In this document: one piece after another, positions 23,575 through 32,000 of the stretch | How the letters are laid out: every line of letters starts with the position of its first letter | Numbering within the stretch: the stretch's first letter is position 1 | NCBI RefSeq assembly: GCF_020911725.1 | Contig: NZ_CP076620.1 | Span: 1,678,501 to 1,742,500, forward strand | DNA length: 64,000 nt | Direction of reading: 5' to 3' | Origin: Clostridium cadaveris | GTDB lineage: Bacteria > Bacillota > Clostridia > Clostridiales > Clostridiaceae | Program-made: the position numbers and the translations under genes | Notes under the pieces: model-generated | Database searches by the model: none | The model's input: only the letters and a program-made list of their open reading frames with translations | Told to the model about the DNA's origin: nothing

Positions 23575-24009
23575 ATGGAAGATAATATGTTAGAACTATT
23601 AAAAAGAATGTATGTTAATTTAAATAGTTATGAAGAGATTAGTACATATAAGAAAATTATTATAGAGTGCGACCAAATAATAGAAAAATGTATACTAAAT
23701 ATAAATAAGCAAGTTCGTAAAACTAATAGGGAAAGTAATTGGTATAACTTATTTTTTAAATACTGTAAAGATACGTTTCTAAATAAGTGTTTTGATTATG
23801 CTGCTATAGATAAGGAAACTACTAAAAAATTAGTAGACTATGAGTTTCAAGTCAAATATCTTAGAAATTTAGTAGAGAGATTACAGGAAGATAATGAAGA
23901 AACAAGCGAACTTTATTGGAAAGCTGAAGGAAAATATGCAGATAGAATAAAAGAATTAGAAAAACTATTGAAAGAAAATAATATTGAATTTGAAGGAGAA
24001 GAAGAGTAA
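23575..24009 (+). CDS. Helical phage protein, unknown
   Basis: 144 aa from ATG 23575, the second in-frame ATG after GGAGG (23556-23560); the exact start is uncertain. Mostly helical, with heptad-like C-terminal part (YEFQVKYLRNLVERLQEDNE, then KYADRIKELEKLLKENN). The next gene begins at the base after its stop codon, so the two are translated together. Not recognised. Confidence 0.55.
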   Translation: MEDNMLELLKRMYVNLNSYEEISTYKKIIIECDQIIEKCILNINKQVRKTNRESNWYNLFFKYCKDTFLNKCFDYAAIDKETTKKLVDYEFQVKYLRNLVERLQEDNEETSELYWKAEGKYADRIKELEKLLKENNIEFEGEEE

Positions 24010-24159
24010 ATGGAATATGTAGTAAAAGCGAATGGTAAGAGAATGAGATTGTATGTAGGTGACAATGAGGACTTGCTGGAAGAAATAGCAGAACTTATTA
24101 AAAAGAATCATATGGAAATTAACGATATTGTTTTAGTTAATAAGATAGAAGGAGAGTAG
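24010..24159 (+). CDS. Short phage protein, unknown
   Basis: 49 aa: MEYVVKANGKRMRLYVGDNE, then DLLEEIAELIKKNHMEI and ending VLVNKIEGE. It starts directly after the previous stop, with GGAGAAGAAG upstream as ribosome binding site. A strand-strand-helix-strand layout is suggested. It is typical of the small genes between early and structural modules. Confidence 0.55.
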   Translation: MEYVVKANGKRMRLYVGDNEDLLEEIAELIKKNHMEINDIVLVNKIEGE

Positions 24160-24165
24160 GTAAAC

Positions 24166-24381
24166 ATGGATATAGATATAAAAGAATATTATAAGAATTA
24201 CTATAGAGAAAATAAAGAACATATGCAAGAGCTATTTAAAAAGAGAAGAGAAGAAAAACTAGGTAATTACATATATTTAATTTGCAATCATAATAATGTA
24301 GTAATTTATGTGGGCAGTACGATAGATATAGATAATAGGATAAGCAATCATTTAAATGGCTTTAGTAGTATTAAAGATTAA
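24166..24381 (+). CDS. GIY-YIG nuclease, truncated
   Basis: 71 aa. After a charged helix, YIYLICNHNNVVIYVGSTIDIDNRISNHLNG carries the GIY-YIG signature: YIYLI as the first motif, YVGST as the second, and the following Arg and His. Full-length phage GIY-YIG proteins of this type continue for another 50-80 residues with a catalytic Glu, but here the frame stops at 24379-24381. An overlapping frame continues downstream, so a frameshift is likely. It may be inactive. Confidence 0.6.
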   Translation: MDIDIKEYYKNYYRENKEHMQELFKKRREEKLGNYIYLICNHNNVVIYVGSTIDIDNRISNHLNGFSSIKD

Positions 24382-24592
24382 TATATGTGGTTATGAGATA
24401 AAAGAAAAATTAATGGAAGCATGTAAAAATTATATTCATATTCTTTTAAGATTAAAAGATAAAGATAATATAACTTTAGAAGAACTTATAGAATATCATA
24501 AAGCAGAAATTAAGTACAAAACTGAAAAGGAATTATATAACTGGTATATAGATAAAATTAAAAACGATTATAAAAGATTAGTATATATTTAA
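24356..24592 (+). pseudogene. Frame overlapping the GIY-YIG gene, possible shifted remainder
   Basis: 78 codons from ATG 24356, in another frame and overlapping by 26 bases: KINICGYEIKEKLMEACKNY, then KDKDNITLEELIEYHKAEIKY. No ribosome binding site precedes the ATG. The composition looks protein-like rather than random, so it could be the displaced C-terminal part of the GIY-YIG gene or a separate small gene. I cannot match it to the usual GIY-YIG tail. Confidence 0.35.
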
Positions 24593-24621
24593 TATTTATA
24601 AAAAAATAAGGGGGAATCAAA

Positions 24622-24849
24622 ATGATTAATAAGAAAGGTGTTGATATTCTAGGATGTAAATGCAAAGAAGTAGCATTAAAGTTATGCGGTGAGAGTGATA
24701 AGAAATATTATGTAATTCTAAATGAAGATAAGAGATATCATTTACTAGGTAATCACATATATCATTTTACAGGAGATTTAAATACAATACATATAGTTAA
24801 AGATGGGTTAGAATATCAATTATTAAAAATAGAAAAGGAGAATGAATAA
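24622..24849 (+). CDS. Small phage protein, unknown
   Basis: 75 aa: MINKKGVDILGCKCKEVALK, then YYVILNEDKRYHLLGNHIYHF. A GGGGGAA site lies 9 bases upstream. It looks like a small beta-rich fold. Its stop overlaps the start of the next gene by one base, so translation is coupled. Confidence 0.55.
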   Translation: MINKKGVDILGCKCKEVALKLCGESDKKYYVILNEDKRYHLLGNHIYHFTGDLNTIHIVKDGLEYQLLKIEKENE

Positions 24850-25061
24850 TGAATAATATAGAAATTTGGACATATGATGATTTTGTTAAAGATATGATAG
24901 GTAGAGGATATTCTTATAAAACAGCTATAAAAAGGTGGGGAGAACGTTCTAAAGGTCATAATTTTATAATACATTTTAGAATTAAAAATGGAAGAGCGAA
25001 CGCTTATTCTGTAGAATATTTAGATAAAATATTTGAAAGAAATGAATTTGATAGACAGTAA
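24849..25061 (+). CDS. Small phage protein, unknown
   Basis: 70 aa: MNNIEIWTYDDFVKDMIGRG, then YKTAIKRWGERSKGHNFIIHF. AAAAGGAG lies just before it, inside the previous gene. Basic and aromatic; no family recognised. It lies two genes before TerS, directly ahead of the HNH gene. Confidence 0.5.
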   Translation: MNNIEIWTYDDFVKDMIGRGYSYKTAIKRWGERSKGHNFIIHFRIKNGRANAYSVEYLDKIFERNEFDRQ

Positions 25062-25089
25062 ATGTATGCTCAAGGTGGGATAATATTTG

Positions 25090-25542
25090 ATGGCAATATT
25101 AAAATTATGTAGCTATGTTGGTTGTAACCAATTGGTTAAATATACACAGAAGTATTGTGACAAACATAGTAACACAGATAAAGAAAAATATAAAGAATAT
25201 AAGTCTAATAGATTAAAAGATAAAGACGAGAGAGATAGACAGAGTTTTTATAATAGCAAGACATGGATTAAGCTAAGAGATTATATAAGTGCTAATCAAT
25301 ATTGCTTAGATATATTAGAGCTATATAAGGGGAATGTGGTGGTGGCTGAAGACTATCATCACATTATTTCTATAAAAGATAACTGGAATAAAAGACTAGA
25401 TGTAGATAATATAATTGGTCTTAGCCATGCTAACCACATGTTAGTTGAAGCTAAGTATAGAAGAAGTGATAAGGATAAGATAGAGATGCAGGAAGAGTTA
25501 TTAAAAGCTTTAGAATGGTTTAATAATACCTACAAAGTTTAG
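25090..25542 (+). CDS. HNH endonuclease of the packaging module
   Basis: 150 aa. An N-terminal Cys pair region (CSYVGCNQLVKYTQKYCDKH) is followed by a charged helix, RQSFYNSKTWIKLRDYI, and the HNH core EDYHHIISI...DVDNIIGLSHANHML, with His-His, Asn and His in the right order. HNH proteins of this type lie beside the small terminase in cos phages and are needed with the terminase for specific cleavage of the cos site. A TTG at 25087 directly precedes ATG 25090, which I prefer. The gene ends 178 bases before TerS. Confidence 0.85.
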   Translation: MAILKLCSYVGCNQLVKYTQKYCDKHSNTDKEKYKEYKSNRLKDKDERDRQSFYNSKTWIKLRDYISANQYCLDILELYKGNVVVAEDYHHIISIKDNWNKRLDVDNIIGLSHANHMLVEAKYRRSDKDKIEMQEELLKALEWFNNTYKV

Positions 25543-25720
25543 TTATACTATACTAAAAGTTTATATATAGTAATATAAAAATGTTTAATTGAACAATACC
25601 CCGCCTGAAAATCCTAGACGTGGTAAGGAAAATTGTCCGTATTACCCTCACACTTAAAAAAATATCCAAGAATGAAAGTTTACATGATAATTATTATTAA
25701 TTAGAAGGGAGGTCTTAATT
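25543..25720. other. Candidate cos region
   Basis: Gene-free interval between HNH and TerS, where cos sites of HK97-like phages usually lie. It contains a GC-rich island unusual for this phage (CCCCGCCTGAAAATCCTAG near 25600), followed by an imperfect inverted repeat GTGGTAA...TTACCCTCAC (about 25621-25650). The cleavage position cannot be read from sequence. Confidence 0.4.
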
Positions 25721-26185
25721 ATGGCAAGACCATGTAAAAGTATAAAAACAACAGTAGGACATCAAAACGAAAAAGAAATAAAATCAAGATTAGAACAAGA
25801 AGAAAAATTAAAAGGTTTGTCTAATAAGATTAAACCTCCGACTTATTTAAGTAAAGACCAAAAGAAGATTTTTAAATATATAGTGCAAGAATTAGAAGCT
25901 GCAGAAATACTTAGTAATTTAGACATATACATATTATCAACTTGTGCTATTGCTATAGATAGATTACAAGCAATAGAAACTGAGATTAATAAAGACATAA
26001 AAAATTTGTATGATAAAAATTTAATGGCTAGTAAAGATAAATATACAAAAGATTTATTTAGGTGTACAAATGAATTGTCACTATCTCCACAGAGCAGAGC
26101 TAAATTGGGTAATTTAAATATACAAACTAAGAATATGGAAAACGATACACTTCTTAAAGTCTTAAGAGGTGATGAAATTGAGTAA
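25721..26185 (+). CDS. Terminase small subunit, P27 family
   Basis: 154 aa. The start, MARPCKSIKTTVGHQNEKE, then PPTYLSKDQKKIFKYIVQEL and EILSNLDIYILSTCAIAIDRL, followed by SPQSRAKLGNL near the end, fits P27-type small terminases, which recognise viral DNA and hand it to the large subunit. GGGAGGT precedes ATG 25721. It overlaps TerL by 14 bases. Confidence 0.85.
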   Translation: MARPCKSIKTTVGHQNEKEIKSRLEQEEKLKGLSNKIKPPTYLSKDQKKIFKYIVQELEAAEILSNLDIYILSTCAIAIDRLQAIETEINKDIKNLYDKNLMASKDKYTKDLFRCTNELSLSPQSRAKLGNLNIQTKNMENDTLLKVLRGDEIE

Positions 26186-27857
26186 CAATATATTATTAGA
26201 TAAGTCTTTTAAATATGTAGATGATGTGTTAAATAATAAAGAAATCACTACGTGGGAAGTAAAGAAACAATGCGAAATTATAAAAGATGATTTAATTAAC
26301 CAACAAGATAAAGATTTTTATTTTGATGAAAAGCAAGTTAGCAAGATAAATAATTTATTGAAATTATTGAATTTTGCCACTGGGTTTGTAGCAGGCAAAA
26401 GAGTATTAGATAGTTTATCTAACTTTCAAGCTTTTTTGATTTGTAATCTTTTTGGTTGGAGATATAAAGACAAACCATACAAATTTAAATTTAATGATAT
26501 AACACTATATATAGCTCGTAAGAATGCAAAGACAGCTTTAGTGGCTGTTATTTTTATATTATTAATGTTAACAGAACAAAAATATAGTGAGTTTTATTCA
26601 ATATGTTTAAGTAAGGAATTAGCAAGTGAGATTAGAAAAAGTATAGTGCAAATATTAGAAGCAAGTCCATTAATATTAGACCATTTTAAAATAAGTAAAA
26701 CATTCACTGGTAAGATAGAATGTAAATTAACACATTCGTTTTTTCAACCAAGGGTAGCAGAAGCAAATAAGAATAACAGTATTCGTCCTAGTGCTTTTGT
26801 GAGTGATGAACACGCTATTTTTTCAGATAAATCAAATTTTAACGCTATGAAAAGTGGTCAAAAAAATGTATTAAATCCACTTGTTTTTAGAACTACAACA
26901 GCTTATGCAGAAAGCAATTCTATAATAATTGATGAATTAAGTTATATTAGAAGTGTTTTGAATGGTGATATTAATAATGATAGACAATTAGCTTTAGTTT
27001 ATTATGCAGAGAAGGAACATTTGTGGGATGATATAGGAATATTACAAGCTAATCCACTTCGAATCGAAGAAAATTACAATACAATTCGTGAGGATAGAGA
27101 AAAAGCTAAAATAATAGAAAACGAACAGGAAGAATATTTAACCAAAAGCATGAATGTAATGCTTGAAAGTAATGAGGAAAATAAATATATAAACATGGAA
27201 TTTTGGAAGAAATGTAGAGTAGATAGTATTGATTTTAGCGGAAGAGAAGTAGTGGTAGGTGTAGATTTATCTGTCACAACAGACTTAACAGCAGTATCTA
27301 TTATGTTTAGAGAAGGAAATAATATATATTGTAAGTCACATGGGTTTAAACCTTCTATAGATAATAAAAATAGAAGAGAAGATATAGACTATAAAGCAAT
27401 GCAACGTAAAGGATATTGTGATATACACGAGGGAATGACGGTTAATTACAGTAAAGTAGAAGAGTATATAAGGGGTATAGAATCTAAATATAATTGTACT
27501 ATTAAATATATTGTAAGTGACCCCATGAACGCTAAAGAAATGATGGAAAGATTAGCAGAAGATTATGATGTTATTTTATTAAAACAAACTTTTGCAAATT
27601 TAAGTCCCGCCACTAAAGAATTTAGAAAAAAAGTATATGATAGCGAAGTCTTTTATGAGAAAAATAAATTGCTTGATTGGAATATGACTAATGCTGTAAC
27701 TGTTAAGGGCAAATCGGATGATGAAATGTTATCCAAAGAGAATAAAAATAAGCAAAGAATAGATATGGTTGCAGTATTAATATTTGCATTTACTCAATTA
27801 TTAGTAGAGCCATATGATTTAAATGCGGAAATATTAAGTGACGATTTTATAGTGTAA
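26172..27857 (+). CDS. Terminase large subunit
   Basis: 561 aa. The ATPase domain has LYIARKNAKTALVAVIF as the Walker A region and SAFVSDEHAIF as Walker B with the catalytic Glu. The RNase H-like nuclease domain shows VVGVDLSVTTDLTAV (first Asp), YIVSDPMNAKEMM (second acid) and RIDMVAVLIFAF (third Asp). This is the HK97/phi-29-unrelated TerL class that pumps DNA into proheads and cuts it. Start is ATG 26172, inside the TerS gene, preceded by AAGAGGTG. Confidence 0.92.
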   Translation: MKLSNNILLDKSFKYVDDVLNNKEITTWEVKKQCEIIKDDLINQQDKDFYFDEKQVSKINNLLKLLNFATGFVAGKRVLDSLSNFQAFLICNLFGWRYKDKPYKFKFNDITLYIARKNAKTALVAVIFILLMLTEQKYSEFYSICLSKELASEIRKSIVQILEASPLILDHFKISKTFTGKIECKLTHSFFQPRVAEANKNNSIRPSAFVSDEHAIFSDKSNFNAMKSGQKNVLNPLVFRTTTAYAESNSIIIDELSYIRSVLNGDINNDRQLALVYYAEKEHLWDDIGILQANPLRIEENYNTIREDREKAKIIENEQEEYLTKSMNVMLESNEENKYINMEFWKKCRVDSIDFSGREVVVGVDLSVTTDLTAVSIMFREGNNIYCKSHGFKPSIDNKNRREDIDYKAMQRKGYCDIHEGMTVNYSKVEEYIRGIESKYNCTIKYIVSDPMNAKEMMERLAEDYDVILLKQTFANLSPATKEFRKKVYDSEVFYEKNKLLDWNMTNAVTVKGKSDDEMLSKENKNKQRIDMVAVLIFAFTQLLVEPYDLNAEILSDDFIV

Positions 27858-27873
27858 GAAAGGAAGATATGAT

Positions 27874-28059
27874 TTGAATAAAATTAAAAAATACATATGT
27901 GAGTATTTAGAAGAGATATTATTTTTAATGTCTTTTTTTATTTTCAATTTGACTATGTTTTTATTTATAAGTATAAAAGTTGGACTTATAACATTAAGTA
28001 TAATAATATTTATTATTGCTTTATATGTAACATTTTATAAAAGCAAGGTGAAAAGATAG
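27874..28059 (+). CDS. Small two-segment membrane protein, DUF1056-like position
   Basis: 61 aa from TTG 27874 (AAGGAAG upstream). Two hydrophobic helices (ILFLMSFFIFNLTMFLFISI, and GLITLSIIIFIIALYVTFY) end in a basic KSKVKR. Proteins of this size and topology (DUF1056) lie between TerL and portal in many Gram-positive siphophages; their role is unknown. Confidence 0.6.
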   Translation: MNKIKKYICEYLEEILFLMSFFIFNLTMFLFISIKVGLITLSIIIFIIALYVTFYKSKVKR

Positions 28060-28278
28060 ATGAATAATTATTATAGATTAGTAAAAGAGTACAAAAGAAA
28101 AAAATCTATATATTATAAATTAACTTTAGAAGAGAAAATAGACCTTATGAATTTAGAGTTAAAGATTAATTATATAAATATAAAAGATACAAAAGAACAT
28201 ACAAAAGCTGAAAATAGAAAGAAGAAAATAAAAAACAATGAAAGGAGGAAAGCCGATGATAGGAAAAATTCTAAATGA
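28060..28278 (+). CDS. Short basic protein before the portal
   Basis: 72 codons starting right after the previous stop: MNNYYRLVKEYKRKKSIYYK, with a Lys/Arg-rich tail (RKKKIKNNERRKADDRK). The tail codons overlap the portal ribosome binding site and start. It is probably translated by coupling, but composition is low in complexity and function is unknown. Confidence 0.45.
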   Translation: MNNYYRLVKEYKRKKSIYYKLTLEEKIDLMNLELKINYINIKDTKEHTKAENRKKKIKNNERRKADDRKNSK

Positions 28279-29446
28279 AACTACAAGAATAAGTTTAGAA
28301 CAATTAGCACAAGAATTAAAAGGAACTTATAACATAGATGAGATAACTAAAAATAATGTTTTAAAGAATAGTAGTATCGTTTATAGTTGTATAAATCTTA
28401 TTTCTTCTACTATAAGTAAGATGGGAATAGACTTGTTTGAATATAAAGAAAATGGAATACATAAAATACACAATTCTTTATCATATATGGTTAGTAATAG
28501 ACCTTACAAATATTATAGTTCAGCTGAATTTATACAGGCGATGGTTGCTCTAATGCTAATTGAGGGACAAGCATTTGCTTTGATTGAAACTAAAAAAGGA
28601 ATTCCTAGTGAATTAATTATACTTCCACAAAGCACTAGTTTACATAAGATAGGCAATAAGTATGTAGTATTGACTACAGTAGACGATAAACCAATGACAC
28701 TAGACTATAACAGAGTATTACACTTTAGAGATTTGAATTTAGATGGTGTTAATGGTATTAGCAGGATTCACGCCATAAGAAATAAATTAAATTCACAACT
28801 ACAAGGCGAGAAAATGGTAAAAGATTTCTATAAAAATGGTGGTGGAATCAAAGGATTCTTAGAAACGCCTACTAAACTTTCTAAAGAAGCTAAATTTATA
28901 CTTAAAGATACTGTAATGTCCGTACTTTCAAACGGTCAAAGTGGTATAGGAATATTAGATAATGGATTAGTTTATAAACCAATTTCTACCCAAAGTATTG
29001 CAGATACTCAATTTATAGACAATATGAAGCTTACAAAAGAAGAGATATGTAGTATTTATGCTGTTAACCCAGCTTTAGTAGGTGCAAGTGAACAAGCTAC
29101 GAATAGTAATATGCAACAAATGAATAATAGTTTTATACAATCTTTAATGCCATTTTTAAAAAAGATGGAGCAAGAGATGAATTATAAACTATTAACAAGT
29201 ACTCAAAGAGAAACGATGTACTGGAAATTTAATCAAGCTTCAGCGTTGAGAGCCGACGATAAGGCAAGGGCAGACTATTATAAAAGTATGCTAGAAAGTG
29301 GAATAATGTGTGTTAACGAATGTAGGGCTTTAGAAAATCTTAACCCTGTAGTAGGTGGAGATAAGTGCCGAGTAGATTTAAATCATGTTAACATAGAAAA
29401 AGTTGACGAATATCAATTGAATAAATCTGTGAAAGGAGGTGAATAA
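28256..29446 (+). CDS. Portal protein, HK97 type
   Basis: 396 aa from ATG 28256, with GAAAGGAGG upstream. Family blocks include SSIVYSCINLISSTISKM, GIHKIHNSLSYMVSNRPYKYYSSAEF, VLHFRDLNLDG, and ICSIYAVNPALVGASEQATNSN near the C-terminal part. It forms the dodecameric ring at the capsid vertex through which DNA passes. It is followed immediately by the protease and capsid genes, the standard HK97 order. Confidence 0.92.
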   Translation: MIGKILNETTRISLEQLAQELKGTYNIDEITKNNVLKNSSIVYSCINLISSTISKMGIDLFEYKENGIHKIHNSLSYMVSNRPYKYYSSAEFIQAMVALMLIEGQAFALIETKKGIPSELIILPQSTSLHKIGNKYVVLTTVDDKPMTLDYNRVLHFRDLNLDGVNGISRIHAIRNKLNSQLQGEKMVKDFYKNGGGIKGFLETPTKLSKEAKFILKDTVMSVLSNGQSGIGILDNGLVYKPISTQSIADTQFIDNMKLTKEEICSIYAVNPALVGASEQATNSNMQQMNNSFIQSLMPFLKKMEQEMNYKLLTSTQRETMYWKFNQASALRADDKARADYYKSMLESGIMCVNECRALENLNPVVGGDKCRVDLNHVNIEKVDEYQLNKSVKGGE

Positions 29447-30178
29447 ATGAATAAATTCTATAATTTTTATAATGAAAATGAAACTAAAGAACTATACTTG
29501 TACGGTGCAATAGTTAGCGACAAATGGGACGAAACAGATGTTAATTTTAGTGATTTTAAAAATGCTTTAGATGAAATTAAAGATAATGAAACACTAAATA
29601 TCTATGTAAATTCCCCAGGAGGTGAAGTATTCGTTACAGACAGTATTATCGCTATGTTAGACAGATGTAAAAAGAAGAAAAATATAACTATAAATTGTTA
29701 TATAGATGGTTTAGGTGCTTCTTGTGCTAGTTGGTTACCTATGGTTGCAGATAGCATTTATATTTATTCTCAATCTGTTTTAATGTTACACAAGCCTATG
29801 TCAATGGTTTGGGGTAATGCTAGTGAGATGAAAAAAGAAATTGAAGTACTAGATAAAATAGAAAACTCTATGATAAAAATGTATCTTGCTAAAGCTAAAG
29901 ATGAAGTAACAGAAGAGCAAATAAGAAATATGTTAAGCGAAGAAACATGGCTTAGTGCTAATGAGATACAAGAATATTTTAATGTAGAATTAATTGAATC
30001 TGAAAAGAAAATAGCAGCTTGTATAGACAAGGATATATTTAAGAATTACAAGAATGTTCCTGACAGTTTACAAGTAAAAGAAGAGCCTGAAAAAGAAAAT
30101 GTAATTGATAATGAGAAATTGCAAGAAGTAGAAAATAAAATAAAAGATTTAGAAGTGTACTTAGAGCTTAATAGATAG
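29447..30178 (+). CDS. ClpP-like prohead maturation protease
   Basis: 243 aa with the ClpP/S14 fold: LYGAIVSDKW, LNIYVNSPGGEVFVTDSI, DGLGASCASWLPMVAD carrying the nucleophile Ser, and VLMLHKPM carrying the His. An acidic coiled C-terminal tail (QVKEEPEKENVIDNEKLQEV) follows. It cleaves the capsid protein delta domain during head maturation. Its stop lies within a terminator-like hairpin. Confidence 0.9.
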   Translation: MNKFYNFYNENETKELYLYGAIVSDKWDETDVNFSDFKNALDEIKDNETLNIYVNSPGGEVFVTDSIIAMLDRCKKKKNITINCYIDGLGASCASWLPMVADSIYIYSQSVLMLHKPMSMVWGNASEMKKEIEVLDKIENSMIKMYLAKAKDEVTEEQIRNMLSEETWLSANEIQEYFNVELIESEKKIAACIDKDIFKNYKNVPDSLQVKEEPEKENVIDNEKLQEVENKIKDLEVYLELNR

Positions 30179-30188
30179 CTCTTTTTTT
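30163..30188 (+). terminator. Terminator-like hairpin between protease and capsid genes
   Basis: AGAGCT (30163-30168) pairs with AGCTCT (30177-30182), followed by a T run. It overlaps the protease stop codon. It lies inside the structural operon, so read-through or local control is implied. Confidence 0.65.
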
Positions 30189-30224
30189 ATACACAAAATT
30201 AATAAAAAGGATGGTGTTTTAATA

Positions 30225-31319
30225 ATGACAAAGGTAGAAGAATTATTACAAGAATTAGAAGGTGTAAAGAATGAGATGAAATCTTTACAAAAAGAAAATA
30301 AGACAAATGAAGCTTACGATAAATTATCTGTAATAGATGGTTTAAAGAAGCAAATAGAAATTGAAAAGGCTTTAGAAAATGAAGAAAAACAAGAAATAGA
30401 AAATAAAATAGAAAAGGGAGATGTTGAAAATATGAATAAGAAAGTTTTAAATGAAAAAGAAAAGGCATTTGTAGACTATATAAGAGATGGTGTAATAACA
30501 AACGCTATATTAAAGAGTGGAAGTGGTGCATTAATTCCAGAGGAAATCTCTACAAAGATAATAGAAAAAGCAACGGAGTTATCTCCGATAGTTGCAAAAG
30601 TAACTAGATTTATAAACGGAGCAGACATGAAGTTTATAAAAGAAAGTACAATACCTACTTTTGCTTATGTGACAGAGGGAGAAGACTCTGCTAAGACAGA
30701 TGCAACATTTACTACAGTTGTTCTAAAATCACATTTAGCAAGTTGCGAATGCGTAATTTCCAAGTCTTTAATAAACGGCACAGATGTAGATGTATTAAAT
30801 TATATAATACAAGCTTTAGCTAAGAGCTTAGTAAAATTTTTAGAAAAAGAATTAATCGTGGGCACTTCTTCTAAAATGGAGGGTGTATTAGCAACTACAA
30901 ATAAAGTAGAATCTGCAGAAGCTAAAAAGATAAAGGCTGATGAATTAATAGATACACAAGCGTTAATTCCTACTAGCCTACAAGGTGGATGTGAATGGAT
31001 TATAAACCCTACTAATTTTAAGGAAATTAGAAAGTTAAAGGGTACAGACGGACAATATTTGTGTGGGAATATGGTTGACGGATTTGGTTATACTCTCTTA
31101 GGCAAGCCAGTTTTTTTATCCGACCAAATGCCTGAAAACAAAATGTTCTATGGAGATGTAAGTGGTTTATACGTTAAATTTACTACTAAAGTAGATACTG
31201 CAATTCTAAGAGAAAAGTATGCTTCTGCACATCAACTAGGAGTTTTAAGTTTTGTAGAATGTGACTCTAAGATAGTAGAAGACCAAAAGTTAGCACAATA
31301 TAACGTTAAACAAATGTAG
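30225..31319 (+). CDS. Major capsid protein, HK97 fold
   Basis: 364 aa. Residues 1-65 form a charged coiled-coil delta/scaffold region (EELLQELEGVKNEMKSLQKE). The HK97 shell follows: KAFVDYIRDGV, SGSGALIPEEISTKIIEKA (N-arm and E-loop area), FLEKELIVG, and GCEWIINPTNFKEIRKLKG near the C-terminal part. The delta domain is probably removed by the adjacent ClpP-like protease. AAAAAGGATGG lies before ATG 30225. It is usually the most abundant virion protein. Confidence 0.9.
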   Translation: MTKVEELLQELEGVKNEMKSLQKENKTNEAYDKLSVIDGLKKQIEIEKALENEEKQEIENKIEKGDVENMNKKVLNEKEKAFVDYIRDGVITNAILKSGSGALIPEEISTKIIEKATELSPIVAKVTRFINGADMKFIKESTIPTFAYVTEGEDSAKTDATFTTVVLKSHLASCECVISKSLINGTDVDVLNYIIQALAKSLVKFLEKELIVGTSSKMEGVLATTNKVESAEAKKIKADELIDTQALIPTSLQGGCEWIINPTNFKEIRKLKGTDGQYLCGNMVDGFGYTLLGKPVFLSDQMPENKMFYGDVSGLYVKFTTKVDTAILREKYASAHQLGVLSFVECDSKIVEDQKLAQYNVKQM

Positions 31320-31336
31320 TATACATATTAAAGGGT

Positions 31337-31366
31337 AAGGGGGTATATCTCCTACCCCTTATTTTA
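31337..31366 (+). terminator. Terminator-like hairpin after the capsid gene
   Basis: AAGGGGGTA with TACCCCTT (one bulged G) followed by ATTTTAT. It again lies inside the structural operon. Confidence 0.6.
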
Positions 31367-31385
31367 TATAAAAGGAGGTATAACA

Positions 31386-31676
31386 ATGACACCAACATTA
31401 AATGAAGTTAAAAATTACTTACATGTTTATGACGATTATGACGATATTTTTATAAATAGTCTTATAGAAATAGTGGATATATATGTAGAAAAAACAGTAG
31501 GTAGTAATTATTTAAATAATGTCAAGCTTGTGAAATTAGCAAAAATACTAAAGTTAAAATATATAGAAGACTTATATGATAATCGCAGTACAGAAATAAG
31601 CAATAATACAAAACAAGATAAAATGGTTGCTACTATAAACCAAGTTTTAGATAGTTGTGGTGATATAAATGTCTAA
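31386..31676 (+). CDS. Head-tail connector (gp6-like adaptor)
   Basis: 96 aa: MTPTLNEVKNYLHVYDDYDD, then FINSLIEIVDIYVEKTVGSNY. The helical pattern T..EVK.YL.VD...DD..I..LI..A..Y...G matches the HK97 gp6/SPP1 gp15 adaptor family, a ring below the portal. AAAAGGAGG precedes the ATG. It overlaps the next gene by 8 bases. Confidence 0.8.
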   Translation: MTPTLNEVKNYLHVYDDYDDIFINSLIEIVDIYVEKTVGSNYLNNVKLVKLAKILKLKYIEDLYDNRSTEISNNTKQDKMVATINQVLDSCGDINV

Positions 31677-31998
31677 AAATATAAGTGGAATTATAGAAAT
31701 TTGGCACACTATAGAAAAAAGAATAAATGGTAAACCAAGTAAAGATAAAGAAATCTTAGTTAATAATTGTTATGCAGAAGTTCTGAATTTATATGGAAAT
31801 GAACTTTATAGTGCTTTAAATGTAGATATGCAAAACATGTTAATATTTAAAATTAGATATAGCAGAAAATTAGAAGAATTGTTAAGAACCAGTGATTGGA
31901 AGATTACTTATAATAATTCTACTTATAATTTGTATTATGCTGATTTTTCTAAAGAGCCATACAAATATGTATATTTAAAGTGTAAAGGAAGTCGATAA
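31669..31998 (+). CDS. Head-closure / head-tail joining protein
   Basis: 109 aa: MSKNISGIIEIWHTIEKRIN, then NCYAEVLNLYGNELYSALNV and IRYSRKLEELLRTSDWKITYN. This matches the SPP1 gp16-like head-closure family (Phage_H_T_join), small beta-barrel proteins with an I.Y...L.T...W.I.Y..  core. It follows the adaptor gene directly, as expected. Confidence 0.8.
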   Translation: MSKNISGIIEIWHTIEKRINGKPSKDKEILVNNCYAEVLNLYGNELYSALNVDMQNMLIFKIRYSRKLEELLRTSDWKITYNNSTYNLYYADFSKEPYKYVYLKCKGSR

Positions 31999-32000
31999 AA

